A stretch of 64,000 bases of DNA from the NCBI GenBank assembly GCA_009829735.1, contig CM020618.1:13374568-13438567 (forward strand), written 5' to 3'. The notes below the pieces were generated by a model. It worked only from the letters and a program-made list of their open reading frames with translations, did no database searches and was not told the origin of the DNA. This document shows positions 1-10,572 of this stretch, in pieces (within the stretch, counting starts at the first letter, position 1; each line of letters begins with the position of its first letter). A program made the position numbers and the translations under genes. Origin of the DNA: Pyropia yezoensis. Taxonomy: Eukaryota > Rhodophyta > Bangiophyceae > Bangiales > Bangiaceae.

Positions 1-1189
1 CCGGGAACGACCGCTTAGCAGCCACGCAGCCCACCAGATGCTCCCGCGCCCTGGTCTTGTTGGGGGTGTTCTCCCATCCGCACCCGTCGCCCCGACAGCG
101 CATCCGGCCCGGCGTGGAGTCGACCTCGACGTACAGCCATGATCCCGTCCGTCGAGAAGCAGGGGGCACAGCGCCCCCGCCTGGAGCCATGGAGAGCCGT
201 GGGGGGGGGGGGGGGTTGACGGGGCAAGTGCGCCACGCGCAAAAGGTGGCGGGGATGGGGGGAGACGTTCGGGGGTATACAGAGGGGTGTTGGTCAGCAG
301 CTCGTGCGAGACTCGTCCGCTGACGGCGCTCGTGCTGGAGGTGGGTTGAGGCGCCCGCACGATTCGGGGTGTGTGTATACGCTCTGCGCTTTGAGCATCT
401 GACAATCGGACGGCGCAGCGCGTCCCACGTGGCTGGTCTCGAGTTGAAAGAGAAAGGAAATTTCCCTTTCAAGAAAACGGCTCTCACGGCCCCTGTGCGC
501 GCAAGACGAAATTTCACGTATTTTTCCATACGTGGCTGCAAACTCGACATCACTACAATCGACCTTGATCGGCTTCTTGATCTCACCGCCCCACTCACAC
601 CCATCTCGGGGAGTCTCCCCCCGGTGGTGGAAGAAACCGGTCGGTGGCTCCCCGCTCCACCCCCGGGCGGCCGACGGGGGCGTGTCACACGAGCACGGCG
701 GCGGGGGTTGGCGGAATGGCGCACCGGAACCCTTTGGCGGCTTAGCCGCCGAGGCAGAGAAGACGCATGGTGGGAGACCGCGGCCGGTGGGCAGCCAAAA
801 ATTCGTCAACGCGGGGGTGACCACTTGCGCAGGGCGGGGCCACCACGAGCGGCGGCGGCTGCGGAAAGACAGCACCCCCAGCGGCTGTGGGCCAAGCACA
901 CCCCACGCACGGGGGTGTAGCCAGGGGCAGGGGGGAGAATACAGCGACTACCGCCGCCGTCGCCTCCACCCGTCCCCCCCGCTCCCCCTCTGCCCCAACA
1001 CACGGGGCCCGTCGACGGCTCCTACCCTACCCTGCTGCACCCGACGGCGGCCTGCCGAGCCCCACCCGCCCGCCCGCCCACCCGCCCGCTCGCCCGCCAG
1101 TCCGCCCAGCAGACAGGCCAGCACATCCCCCTCTACTCAACCCCCACACGCCCGCCCTCCCCTCCCGCCCCCTCCCCGCCTCTCCCGCG
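1..1189. other. Left-edge region, no recognised gene
   Basis: I see no convincing gene here. Several overlapping open frames on both strands are Pro/Arg/Gly-rich and resemble compositional by-products. Positions 430-560 are less GC-rich and include a palindrome, aaaggaaatttcccttt, near 453-470. From about 960 to 1189 the sequence is strongly pyrimidine-rich and probably forms the promoter or 5' leader of the gene starting at 1190. Confidence 0.4.
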
Positions 1190-2821
1190 ATGCCCAACTC
1201 CCCGCAGCCACCGCGCACTCGGCCAGTGGCGGGTCCACCCGCGGCGGTCGGCGGCAGCACCCCCCTCACCGCCGCCCGTGACGCGCAGGCGGCGGCGGCG
1301 GCGGCGGCGGCCGCAGCGGCGGCGGCCAAAAACCGGGTACGTTGCTTTGGCCAGACCGGGGGGTGCAGACGGGATGGAGGGGGGGTTAGGGTAGGGAAGG
1401 AGGTGTATTGGGGGGGGGGGACGGGGGGGGAGGGGTCCCCCTGCGGTGGGGGCGGCGTTTGGGAGTGGGGCGTGTTGCGCCGGCGTGGCCACCCCCTCCA
1501 ACGCCCCCTCTCCCAGCTGGAGAAAGCGCTGACTCACCTTACCCGCTCCGTGATGCGAAGCGCCACGTCCTGCTTGGTTGACGCTGCTTGCCATTCCCTC
1601 CACCCCTTACCTCCCCCTTGTGCCCTCCCCCCTCTCTTGTGGCAGGCCAAGGAGTGGGAGCGGGTGGAGCGGTACGAGCGGACGCGCATCGGCTGCACGG
1701 GCGCCCGCCTGGGCGGCGCCCCCGCCCCCACGGCGCCGCGCCATAACCGCACCCAGGCGGGCCTACAGGAGGGGGCGGCGGCCGCGGCCGCCGCCGCCGA
1801 CACGGCGGCGCGGCGGCTGGCGCCAGCCGCGGTGGCACCGCTCGCCGCCGCGGTGGCACCGCGCGCGTCAGACGCGACGGGCGTGGCGGTGGCGGCGTCG
1901 GCGGCGGTGGCGGCGGCCCGTACATTGACGGCGGCGGCGGCGACGCTGGTGGCGACGGCGGCAGCCGCCATGGAGGCGGCAACAAAAGCGGCGGCGGCGG
2001 CGACAGAGTCTGAGGCGGCGGTGGCGGCGGCTGTGGCGGCTCTGGTGGCGGCGGCTACCGTACCGGATGACGGTGAGGGACGCCCAGACGGGGGTGGCGC
2101 CGGGGACGGCGGCAGCGGCGGGGGCGTACGCGTCCCCGCCGCCGCCGCCAACACCACCGGCGGCGGCGGGGACAGCAAAGGCGCCGTCGCAGAAAGCAGC
2201 GGGGACCGCAACGGCGCCGTCACGGGCGGAGGCGGGGGACCGTCACCCCCCCCCTCGGCAGAGGGGGAGCCGCCACTGTCGCGGACGTCGCCGCCGCCGT
2301 CACAGACGCCACCGCCACCGCCGCCACCGTTGCCACCGCCGTCGCCGCCGCCGCCACAGCCGCTGCCGCCGTCCGAGCCCCCCGCCGGGTCCCCCCACGC
2401 AACCACGGTGGTGGTGCGGCTGCCCGGCGGCGCCGTCGCGTCGCGCGCCTGGGACCGCCGCCGCGGCGTGACGGCCGCGGCGGTGGGCGCGTGGCTGGCC
2501 GCCGCGCCGGGCGTGCCGCCGCCGCCGCCAGGCGGGTGGGTGCTGTGGCGGGGCGTGCCGGCGGTGCGCGTCAAGGACGAGGCGCCCGTCGGTCGTGGTG
2601 GTGGCGGTGGTGGTGGCGGGGGTGGTGGTGGTGGCGACCGCGGTGGCCGTGGCAGCGGGGGTAACACCCACGGGGAAGACCCCGTTGGACGTCAAGATGT
2701 AAACGGGGGCAGGGGTGGGACCACGGACGGTGGGGGTGGGGGCGGGGGGAGGGAGGGGTTGCCAGGCGTGCGCCTCGCAGGGCGTGGAGAGGTGTGGTGG
2801 GCGTCAGAGGGCCCAGCGTGA
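1190..2821 (+). CDS. Putative UBX-domain-like protein, two exons
   Basis: The start is set at the ATG in the context cgATGccc, because everything upstream in frame is low-complexity. Exon 1 (1190-1336) ends in a poly-Ala stretch and AKNR. A 309-nt intron with donor GTACGT (1337) and acceptor TGGCAG (ending 1645) gives AKEWERVERYER at the start of exon 2. Because 309 is a multiple of three, the frame also stays open through the intron. The predicted product is 440 residues. Long Ala-rich and Gly/Pro spacers follow. Near codons beginning about 2400 a segment starting VVVRLPGG and running through WDRRRGVTAAAVGAWL to WVLWRGVPAVRV resembles the first two thirds of a UBX fold, used to dock on p97/Cdc48. 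The last UBX strand is not visible; a Gly tract follows, so a further exon may be missing. The family call is tentative. Confidence 0.45.
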   Translation: MPNSPQPPRTRPVAGPPAAVGGSTPLTAARDAQAAAAAAAAAAAAAKNRVRCFGQTGGCRRDGGGVRVGKEVYWGGGTGGEGSPCGGGGVWEWGVLRRRGHPLQRPLSQLEKALTHLTRSVMRSATSCLVDAACHSLHPLPPPCALPPLLWQAKEWERVERYERTRIGCTGARLGGAPAPTAPRHNRTQAGLQEGAAAAAAAADTAARRLAPAAVAPLAAAVAPRASDATGVAVAASAAVAAARTLTAAAATLVATAAAAMEAATKAAAAATESEAAVAAAVAALVAAATVPDDGEGRPDGGGAGDGGSGGGVRVPAAAANTTGGGGDSKGAVAESSGDRNGAVTGGGGGPSPPPSAEGEPPLSRTSPPPSQTPPPPPPPLPPPSPPPPQPLPPSEPPAGSPHATTVVVRLPGGAVASRAWDRRRGVTAAAVGAWLAAAPGVPPPPPGGWVLWRGVPAVRVKDEAPVGRGGGGGGGGGGGGGDRGGRGSGGNTHGEDPVGRQDVNGGRGGTTDGGGGGGGREGLPGVRLAGRGEVWWASEGPA

Positions 2822-3188
2822 AGAGCGGGGGGCGGGGGGCGCCGCTGCCACCACGGGCCACGGGGGGCAGCGGAGAGGGTAGCGGTGGGAGTAGCGGTGG
2901 GGGTAGCGGGGGGGGTAGCAATGGGGGCAGCGGCGGGGGCAGCGGTGGGGGTAGCGGCGGGGGTAACAATGGGGGTGGTGGTGGAGCTGGCGGCGGCGAC
3001 GGCAATGGTGACGGCGGAGGGCGTGGCCGGAGCGGGTAGCGAGTAGCGCACCGCAACAGGGCCACAACGATGGGGCAGGCGGGGAACGAGCAATGTCGCC
3101 ACGACGTAAAAAAGACTCCCCTCCCCCCTCTCCGCCGCTGTACAAAAAGAAAACAGCGACAAGACAAAAAAAACAGGGAGACCGTGTG
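2822..3188. other. Convergent intergenic spacer
   Basis: This spacer lies between the 3' ends of two convergent genes. Its left part is the minisatellite described separately. Its right part is AT-richer, with runs of A (for example near 3107-3175) that could serve 3'-end formation. No gene is seen. Confidence 0.5.
2869..2990 (+). repeat. Gly/Ser-type minisatellite
   Basis: A tandem array of imperfect units close to ggtagcggtggg (about 12-15 bp, alternating agcggt, agcggg and aacaat variants). It lies just after the stop of the upstream gene. If read it would give Gly-Ser repeats, but no domain supports translation. Confidence 0.7.
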
Positions 3189-5219
3189 CTACGTGCCCCC
3201 CCCCGACGCGCCCAGGCGGCCGAGCAGCGGCGGTACGAGGCGCTTGCGGCTGGCGCCCACGTTGCCTTGCCGCCGCGCCCACAGCGCGGGGGCCACCTCC
3301 GCCGCCGCCACGGGCAGCGGCAGCGGGGACAGGTCGAGGCCCGCCGCGGGCGCGGCGAGCGCCGCCCGGACCGCCGCGGCGGCGGCGGCGGCCGCAGCAG
3401 CGTCGGCCGCCGCGCCCCCCCCCCCGTGCGGTACGGGGATGACGGCGATTTCGCGCACGCGGTCGCCGGCCGCCGACCCCCCCCCCACGGTGTTGCCGTT
3501 GCCGTTGGCGGCGGCCGTGACAGCGGCCGTAGGGGCGTAGGCGGCCATGAGCACCATGACCGTCACGCGCGCGCGGCGGCCGTGGTCGACCACCGCCGCC
3601 AGTAGGCCGTCGATGCCGTCGCGGGTGGCCCAGGTGGCCAGCGGGAGGCCCACACTCGACACGCCCAGCGTCCACCCAGCCCCACTCGCCGCCTCCCCCC
3701 CAGCCCCACTGCCCACGGAGTACGCTTTAAAGTCCATGCGGCACAATTCATCGCCGCTAAACGCCGCCTGGTCTGCCTTGCGCGCCGCCAGCTCGGCCAT
3801 GAGGTCGGGGAGGGGAGGCAGGGGGGGGGGGTACTCATCGTCCCCGCCCCTACCGCCGCCGCCGCCGCCGCCGCCGCCGTCGCCGCACGCGGTCGTCGAC
3901 GCCGCCGCCACCGCCGCGTGGGCGGCGGCGAGGCCCGCGACGAGCGCCTCCACCGCCGCCACGTCGGTAGGGGTGGCCCGCGCGGCGACGGGCGACAGGT
4001 TGGCCGTGTCGGCGACAATGGCGGCGAGCAGCAGCGTCGCCGCCGTCACCAGTCGTGCCGGCGGGGGCGCGCCGCCGCCGGTGGCGGCCGCAGCCCTGAG
4101 TGCTGGTAGGAGGGTGGTGGACGCGACGAGCGACGCGCAGCTGCCGACGGGGGTGATAAGGCGGTCTGCGGGGGGGAGGGCGGAAAAGGCGCCGCCGTCA
4201 GCGTGGTGGTCCACCACCCGGACGACGGCGGACGCCAGGCCCGCCGCGGACGGGTGGAGGGTGTTGTGGTCGACCAGGATGACCGACACGCGGCGGCGGG
4301 ACGGCCGGCCCACCGCCGCGACGAGCGCGTCGAGGACCCGCCGGCCGTCGTCGTTGGCAGACGCGGGCCCGCCGCCGCCGCCGCCGCCGCCGACGCCGGC
4401 CATCCCGTCTGCCGTGCACACCAGGTCGTCGGCGGGGATTCCTGCCAGACCCAGCGCGTACGTCACGTCGGGCCGCAGCCGCAGGTCCGCGCGCTCCACG
4501 TGCAGCAGCGGGAGGGCAGCGGTGGCGGCGGCGGTGGCGGCGGCGGAGCCATCCCCTTGCCCGGCCGCGGGTCCGCTCAGCACCAGCGCCAGCGCCACCG
4601 CACACGCCACCGAGTCAAGGTCACACGACTCGTTGCCGAGCACCACCGTCAGGGGCAGTGAAGGCGGGGAGCCGTCGCCGTCGCCGACGCCGCTGCCAAC
4701 GCCGTCGACGAGACGGTCAGCCCGACTGGGGGGCGGGTCCGCCATCGTGGGGGACGGGTCCACCACCGTGGCGGCGAGTGCGGCGGCGGCCGCCCGCAGC
4801 GCCGAGCGCGCAGTATCGGCGTGGGGGGGCACGGCGGCGGCGGCCGTGGGCGGCGGTGGCCCCCCGGCCGCGGGAGGGGCGCCCATGAGCGCCGCCGCCG
4901 CGCCCGCCGGCGGGCTGGCCCGACACTGCTGCCCGCTACGCGGCGTCCACGCCGCACCGCGGTGGTGAAAAGGGCGCGCCAACGAACGCCGCAGGGAGGG
5001 AAAGGCGGTAGCAGTAGCGGCAGCGGCAGCGGCAGCGGTGGCGGTGGCGGTAGCGGTGGCAGTGGCAGTGGCGGTGATGGAGGTGGCGGCGGTGGCGACT
5101 GCGGCGGGGTTGCCACCACAACGAGCTGCGACTGAGGCGGCGACAAACGCAGACAGGGCGGTGGTAGAGAGGGTTGTGCCCAACAGGCGGCGATGAGGGG
5201 TGACGTGGGCGGGCGGCAT
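3189..5219 (-). CDS. PPX1/Prune-type exopolyphosphatase (DHH-DHHA2)
   Basis: This is a DHH-family phosphoesterase of the exopolyphosphatase PPX1/Prune branch, which hydrolyses polyphosphate or related phosphoanhydrides with bound divalent metal. The chosen ATG gives about 676 residues; an in-frame ATG lies further upstream, and internal ones exist. Visible motifs in order are GNESCDLDSV (about residues 195-204), ILVDHN, VVDHH and VGSCASLV, then LLLAAIVADTANL. These are the metal-binding signatures of the DHH domain. A DHHA2-like C-terminal part begins around ELCRMDFKAY and ends with REIAVIPVP. The N-terminus is Ala/Thr-rich with scattered Arg, which may be an organelle-targeting or signal segment. 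Gly/Ala insertions separate the conserved blocks. G/C runs of about 10-11 bases (for example 3821-3831) do not break the frame. No intron is needed. Confidence 0.9.
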   Translation of the reverse strand: MPPAHVTPHRRLLGTTLSTTALSAFVAASVAARCGGNPAAVATAATSITATATATATATATAAAAAAATATAFPSLRRSLARPFHHRGAAWTPRSGQQCRASPPAGAAAALMGAPPAAGGPPPPTAAAAVPPHADTARSALRAAAAALAATVVDPSPTMADPPPSRADRLVDGVGSGVGDGDGSPPSLPLTVVLGNESCDLDSVACAVALALVLSGPAAGQGDGSAAATAAATAALPLLHVERADLRLRPDVTYALGLAGIPADDLVCTADGMAGVGGGGGGGGPASANDDGRRVLDALVAAVGRPSRRRVSVILVDHNTLHPSAAGLASAVVRVVDHHADGGAFSALPPADRLITPVGSCASLVASTTLLPALRAAAATGGGAPPPARLVTAATLLLAAIVADTANLSPVAARATPTDVAAVEALVAGLAAAHAAVAAASTTACGDGGGGGGGGGRGGDDEYPPPLPPLPDLMAELAARKADQAAFSGDELCRMDFKAYSVGSGAGGEAASGAGWTLGVSSVGLPLATWATRDGIDGLLAAVVDHGRRARVTVMVLMAAYAPTAAVTAAANGNGNTVGGGSAAGDRVREIAVIPVPHGGGGAAADAAAAAAAAAAVRAALAAPAAGLDLSPLPLPVAAAEVAPALWARRQGNVGASRKRLVPPLLGRLGASGGGT

Positions 5220-5988
5220 GAGGAAGAGATGGAGGGCTTCGGGCGGGGGGAGGGGAGGGGGGAAGCACGGCGGTACATACGCGAACGCGGTGGTGGGAGG
5301 CCACGTCACGTGCCAGAGTACCAAAGAGAACCGGAAGAACGATTGACATCCGGAGTGCTCGCTGTTTCTTCGTTCCCCTGGGAAGCACGACGACTAAAGT
5401 TTGACGGAGAAATTCCAGTCGTGGCAGCGCACTGCGTCAATGCGCGGGACCTCTCAAAGGTGACTTATCTATCCGTTGGCGATTTTACGTTTTTACGAAA
5501 AGTTTCAGCATTCGCTGATGCATGTACTTCAACATTCGCTGTTCTTTGACGAATGGCCCATCGGGTCAAGAGCAAAAGTGTGTGTGCCAGCCGTTCATTG
5601 GGCCGGACACTTTGATCGGGCCAATGGGCGCGCACGCGCAGCGTCAATTTTGATCTTGCGTAGATAGGCATTTTTCAGATAATTTCAACAAGGCGAATCG
5701 TTTTTCCTGCACATACTGGCCATGCGCATCGGTGGGGGCGGGTTGCCCGAAAGAGCCAATGGACAGGCAGCTACAGCCTCGTGCGGGGGGAAGGGGGCTC
5801 ATGGGCGCCCCCCCCGGGTCGAGGCACCCGTATAAGAGCAGAGCGGATCCCCCTGCAGGAGGTGGGAGCAACGACCATCCTACCGCAACCACTTCCCCCC
5901 ACCTCCCCCCCCCCCCCTTCCTGCCAAACGACGACCGCCTACCCCTTCTGCTCCTTGCTACCGCGCCCCCAGCCCTCTCCTCGGCATT
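5220..5988. other. Divergent promoter region
   Basis: This spacer separates divergently transcribed genes (PPX-like on the left, methyltransferase on the right). Positions 5400-5720 are AT-richer than either gene and contain no recognised gene. The last 170 bases are pyrimidine-rich leader. Confidence 0.5.
5831..5836 (+). promoter_or_regulatory. Possible TATA element
   Basis: The sequence tataag follows a GC-rich stretch and lies about 158 bases upstream of the methyltransferase ATG. A C-rich leader lies between them. It is a plausible core promoter by position only. Confidence 0.35.
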
Positions 5989-6993
5989 ATGGCCAGCCCC
6001 CGTCGCCCCACACCCAGCGGCAGTAGCAGCGGCAGCGGCAGCAGCGGCACTGCTCCCCCTACCCCTCTTTCCATGGCGCCTGGAGCCCCCCCTCCCACCA
6101 CCCCACCCGCCCTAACCGCCCCCCCCATTTGGGACCTCCTCCCCGCCTGGCGCGCCGCCGACCGTGCCGCCCGCCGGGCCTCCCGTCGCGTCGAGTTTGC
6201 CGCCTTTATGGACACCTACATGGGCACGTACGAGGCCGCGGTGGCGGGGCGCAAGGGGCCCCTCTTTCGCCGCGCCTTTGCGGTAGCTGCCGCCACGGGG
6301 GGGGGTGCGTCGGTGGCGTCTGCGCTTGCGGAGGGGGGCGAGGAGGAGGCGGCGGCGGCCGCCGAAGAGCCGGAGGCGTCCCCCGCCGGCGGCGGCGGCG
6401 GCGGACCCACGAGTGACCCCGTGCGGGTGCTGGATGTGGGCATTGGGGTGGCACCCAATGTGGAATACTACCCCCCCGGCGCGCTGGTGACGGGGGTGGA
6501 CCCCAATCCCGCCATGCACCCCCGAGCGGTGGCCAACACCCACCGCCGCCGCCCCGACATTCATCTCACCCTCCTGCCGACCGTGGCAGCGGCGGCGGCG
6601 GCAGCTGCGGCCGCCACCGGCAGCCCCTTTGACGTGGCTGTTTGTACCCTGACGCTGTGCTCGGTGGGGGACCCGGCGGACCTCGTCGCCGCGGCCGCCG
6701 CCACCCTCCGCCCTGGGGGCGTGTTTGTGTTTGTCGAGCACGTGGCCGCCCAGGTGGGGGATGCGGCGCTGGCAGGGGGGGTGGTGGAGGCGGTGCGGCG
6801 GCGGGCGGCGCAGGTGCTGGCGGCCCCGCAGCATCGGGTTCTCGCCGACGGCTGCCGCCTGACGCAGGATGCAGAGGCGGCGGTGCGGCGGGGGGCGGAG
6901 TGGGCTGCGGTGGAGGCAGAGCGGTTTTGGTTGGAGGAGGCGGGCATGCCGCTCCTCTCCCCACACGTGGCGGGGATGGCGGTCAAGGGGTGA
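5989..6993 (+). CDS. METTL7-like SAM-dependent methyltransferase
   Basis: This single-exon gene encodes a 334-residue class I SAM methyltransferase most like the METTL7 (AAM-B, thiol methyltransferase) group. Motif I with the characteristic YYPPG extension, VLDVGIGVAPNVEYYPPG, sits at about residues 147-164. It is followed by VTGVDPNPAMH, then FDVAVCTLTLCSV (about 213-225), LRPGGVFVFVEHVA (about 239-252), a DGC/LT block (LADGCRLTQD) and a C-terminal PHVAGMAVKG. In METTL7 proteins these blocks bind SAM and shape the acceptor pocket. The first 80 residues are Ser/Pro/Ala-rich, and no hydrophobic N-terminal membrane segment like that of animal METTL7 is obvious. An acidic Ala/Gly insert precedes motif I. 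The acceptor substrate cannot be read from the sequence. Confidence 0.88.
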   Translation: MASPRRPTPSGSSSGSGSSGTAPPTPLSMAPGAPPPTTPPALTAPPIWDLLPAWRAADRAARRASRRVEFAAFMDTYMGTYEAAVAGRKGPLFRRAFAVAAATGGGASVASALAEGGEEEAAAAAEEPEASPAGGGGGGPTSDPVRVLDVGIGVAPNVEYYPPGALVTGVDPNPAMHPRAVANTHRRRPDIHLTLLPTVAAAAAAAAAATGSPFDVAVCTLTLCSVGDPADLVAAAAATLRPGGVFVFVEHVAAQVGDAALAGGVVEAVRRRAAQVLAAPQHRVLADGCRLTQDAEAAVRRGAEWAAVEAERFWLEEAGMPLLSPHVAGMAVKG

Positions 6994-7252
6994 GGGGGGG
7001 CAGCAAGAGAGCGAGGGTGCACATTGAAGGGTCGGTGGGGGGGAGGACACCCACGAAGGCGGGCAAGTCATGGCGGGGGTGGGGGGCGGGGACGGGGGGG
7101 GGTCGCCGCAGCCGGCGGGGAGGGGATACCTACAGCGCAGCACTGCTTCTCTCCTGTCAAGAAAAAACGAGCCCGTTTTTTTGGCGTTTTCTGCGGTGAG
7201 ACGTTTGCCCTGCAACTGCTCGAGCGTGAAATTGCATCGCTCGAGCAGGGGC
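6994..7252. other. Spacer before the transposon
   Basis: This is the 3' flank of the methyltransferase gene. The first 140 bases are G-rich; the rest is more AT-rich and leads to the TA target site. No gene is seen. Confidence 0.5.
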
Positions 7253-7254
7253 TA

Positions 7255-7300
7255 TCCGTCTGACACCAGTTTTTCACAAGTGACACCAGTTTTTCACAAC
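7255..7300 (+). repeat. Left terminal and subterminal inverted repeat
   Basis: TCCGTCTGACACCAGTTTTT begins the 25-bp outer repeat (7255-7279). The core TGACACCAGTTTTTCACAA recurs immediately inside it (7281-7299), so this end carries two tandem transposase-site-like copies. Confidence 0.9.
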
Positions 7301-8188
7301 TTCCCATCTATGGGATTCCCACAGTGTTTACATAGAAAAACCGACGAAAACGCAGTGCAAGAAGATGCCCCAGCCGTCTATCGACTCGCGCCAAAAATAC
7401 AAGCCGAGGCGTAGGCAAACAGTGAGTCACACGGCTGGACGCGCCAACTCAAGGGCTCTCCAGGGGTGTAGAGCGACCCCAAAAAGGCGGGCCTCCGGCC
7501 GCGCCACGCCGCGCCGAGTAGAAAAAGGTGCGGTTCCTTTAGAGGGAATTAGAATTCAAGTACCTCGCCTGACGCTGCTTCTGGCTGATTGATCGGCGAG
7601 CCCAGCACTCCCTGGCGCGGTGTACAGCCGGCGCTCGAGAGGCTACGAGCCTTCTTCCCCTCCTCTAGACACTATACCCTCCTGCAGCACACCACAGGGA
7701 CACAAACGCCTTCTCTGCCCATTCGCCAACCTTTGACCGCTGCAGAGGCGCATGTGCGGTTCTGAGGACGGGCGGCACTCCCGCCACAAGAAGCCCACTT
7801 GCCCCAGCTTACCCCACTTTCCCCCCCCCCTCCCCCCTTGACTGCGGACCTACCTTGTCCGGGCTCCCCATCTCTTCCCCCACCGGCAGCGGCCCTGTCT
7901 GGTCGGGGCGCCCCTTCCCCCCCCCCTGGCAGCGGACCTGTCTGGCCGGGCGCCCCCTCCCCGGCCCGCTCGGACGCCTCCCCCCCCCGGCCGGCCGGCC
8001 GCACCCCCCCTCCCCCCCCCCCCCCCCCGCCGGCTCGGACGCCCCCCCCCCACCCCCTCACGTTGATCTGGGTAACCCCCCCACGTCCGCCGCTGCGAGC
8101 CGTCGTGTGCTGCGAGCCCCCCACACCCCCCCCCCCATTCGTCGGGGTGCCGTGCCCCCTCCACCCCGGTTGCACCGGTGCCGCCAGT

Positions 8189-9964
8189 ATGGGGGAAGAC
8201 CACGAGAGCAGGATGGCGGCATTGGAGCAGGTCAAGGCGGGCAACCTAACGACGGCTGCTTTTGCGCGGCGGTTTGAGTTGAGCTACAACAAGGCGCGCT
8301 ACTTCATCCTCAACGACGGCCAGTCTACTAAGCGGGGACCCCAGCCGTTCTTCACTGCTGAAGAAGAACAGGTGTTGGTAAAGTTCATTCGTATCAACGC
8401 CGTCATCGGCCGTGGTCTGTCACGTGACGCTTTCCTGCGCGTGTGCGGAGAGTACGTCTGCAGCCTGTCTGCAGAGCGGCAGGCGACTGCCCGGCGCTAC
8501 TTCCGCGGCTCTACTACCCCGGGGCGGGGCTTCCTAACTACTTTCCTCAGGCGCTGGCCAGAGCTGCGGGAGTACCGCGCGGGGACGATTGAGGAGGGAC
8601 GGGCGCGGAATGCGCGTCCCGAGACCGTGGCGCACTGGTTCGCCACGCTCGCCCTTATGTACCGGGACCTGCGAATTGTGTCGCCTCGTCAACTGTGGAA
8701 CATGGATGAAACCCACATCAAGGCACGAGAGTCGGCAGGGAGCAGCCGTGCGAGGATTCTGGGGCCTGTCGGCCTGAGAAAGCCGGAGGTGGTGATGCCC
8801 GACTTTGCATCCGGGGCGGGCGCGTGCACGGCGGCGTTTACGGTGTCAGCGGCGGGCCTGGTGGCTCCTCATTTCGTCGTGGTGGAGGGCGCCACCCCGG
8901 GTCACGCTTTCGTGCGCGTGACCAGGCCAGACGGGACGGTACACACTGTACCCCTGGCGTCGTTCTTGAACGACGCCGCCATGGCGTGGCGCCGCACGCC
9001 GCCTGGGTTTGACAAGTCGGTGTTCGACGTGTACGCGGAACATATGGCCACTTTTTTCCGGGCGTACTACCCGAAAGAGGCCAAGCTCCTGGCTATCGAC
9101 GGGGCCAAGGTGCACCTGTCGCCGGGCGGCCTACTCACGCTGCTGAATGCGAATGTGCACGTGATTGCGGAGCCGTCCAAGATGTCCCACATCTTGCAGG
9201 CGCTGGACACCCCCAGCGCTTTTGGCCGGTACCAGCCGAAGGTACGCTCACGTGTGCGGGAGCTGGCCCTCGAGTGCCATGCACAAGGACGGGCCTTCAC
9301 GACCATTGAGCTGGTCAAGGCGATTGGCCGCGCGGCGTCCGACGCCCTCACGGTGGACGCTCTCAAGTCGGCGTTCCAACGGGTGGGCGTGTGGCCCCTC
9401 GACCCCACTGTTGTCCGCTGGGAGGATATGTGCAAGGGGGCCGATGCGCCGCTGGCGCCAGATGTGGACATCCCTCTGCTGGTCTCGAGGCTGACTCCCG
9501 TGGCTCGCAAGGACATGGTCCGCCCTGTAGTGCAGAACGGCACACTGTCAACTGCCGGGAGAGCGACCGTCCTTACTGCCCCCGAGGTGATATCTGCGCT
9601 CCGTGAGATGGATGCAGCCAAGGAGGACAAGCGGAACGAGGCAGAGGCCAGCAAGCGTGCCAGGGAGGAGCGAGCTGCGGAGAAGTCCGTCAAGGACGAG
9701 GAGCGGGCACGCGCCAAGCAGGCGCGCATTGACGACAAGGCCGCGCGTGCGAGGCGCGAGACCTGGGCGGTCGTGGCCGCCGAGGCGGCGACTGAAGCGG
9801 GCTGCTGGCTGAGGTCTATTGGCCACGCCCCGCCATCTGCTGCAAAGGCACGCCGCCGCCTGGCAGCCGCGCGCGTGCGGGCGCCAATTCTGGCACCCCG
9901 TGCAGCATGGGCACAGGCCTCACGTGAAGCTGCCAGGATGGCTGTGTTTTCGTCCCGTAGGTAA
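8189..9964 (+). CDS. Pogo/Tigger-like transposase (DDE_1 family)
   Basis: This is the transposase of the surrounding element, 591 residues from the ATG at 8189. In-frame sequence upstream is Pro-rich and unlikely to be coding. The N-terminus (about residues 1-80) fits a psq/CENP-B-type helix-turn-helix followed by a second DNA-binding region. The catalytic core shows D173 in WNMDETHIK, D304 in LAIDGAKVHLS and D340 in LQALDTPSAFGRYQ. This gives DD35D spacing, as in pogo-like enzymes. The usual DNHxSH at the second Asp is replaced by DGAKVH. The C-terminal quarter holds a charged Lys/Glu/Arg-rich helix (about residues 470-520), possibly a coiled coil. The frame is unbroken and no intron is required. 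The gene is less extreme in composition than the host genes nearby, in line with an introduced element. Confidence 0.9.
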   Translation: MGEDHESRMAALEQVKAGNLTTAAFARRFELSYNKARYFILNDGQSTKRGPQPFFTAEEEQVLVKFIRINAVIGRGLSRDAFLRVCGEYVCSLSAERQATARRYFRGSTTPGRGFLTTFLRRWPELREYRAGTIEEGRARNARPETVAHWFATLALMYRDLRIVSPRQLWNMDETHIKARESAGSSRARILGPVGLRKPEVVMPDFASGAGACTAAFTVSAAGLVAPHFVVVEGATPGHAFVRVTRPDGTVHTVPLASFLNDAAMAWRRTPPGFDKSVFDVYAEHMATFFRAYYPKEAKLLAIDGAKVHLSPGGLLTLLNANVHVIAEPSKMSHILQALDTPSAFGRYQPKVRSRVRELALECHAQGRAFTTIELVKAIGRAASDALTVDALKSAFQRVGVWPLDPTVVRWEDMCKGADAPLAPDVDIPLLVSRLTPVARKDMVRPVVQNGTLSTAGRATVLTAPEVISALREMDAAKEDKRNEAEASKRAREERAAEKSVKDEERARAKQARIDDKAARARRETWAVVAAEAATEAGCWLRSIGHAPPSAAKARRRLAAARVRAPILAPRAAWAQASREAARMAVFSSRR

Positions 9965-10572
9965 ACGAATTGTTGGTTGTGTCTCGAGTGTGCAAGTTGC
10001 ACGTGGGGGAAAGGGGGCCGAGGGGGCGGGAAGGCTGTACGGGGCGGCCGGGTTGGCCCTTTCATGTGAAAGGCCGTTCTGCATATAAATTGCAGACCCA
10101 CGCGGGACAGTGTAGGCCGGGAGGGGCGCCTGTCTCAAAAGCGGCCGGCGAAAGGGGGGGGGGGGGCAAAGTACTGGCGGGAGGCACGGGTGGCCCAGGG
10201 CCGGGTTGGTCCGCACTGCGCGAGGTCACGTGAGAGGGTTCGTGTGTAGTCCGGTATTGCAGCCCAGTTCTTGGTGTGGAGTCGTGAGGTGATTGGCTGG
10301 GGTTCGTGGATTCTTGTGTGAAGCGCACCCGAAGGGTTGCCAATGGAGCAACGTTGGCATGGATGGCCGCCCGAGGGCGAAGGGATGGTCCGCACACCGC
10401 ACTCTGAGATGAGTCAGGAGACGACCCAGGTCCGACCTGTCCGAGTCATGATCTCTGCGTGCTCATTGGTCGATGACCGGGGGACACGGGCCTGGGATGT
10501 AAATACAATCAAGTTTTTCCGGGGTTTCTTTGCAAGATCGCCCCCTGGGGGCTGTCCTGGTATAGAAATCGA

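Noticed and set aside
7799-8188. Upstream in-frame extension of the transposase
   Set aside because: Pro-rich reading of C-runs before the ATG at 8189; transposase similarity begins only after that ATG.
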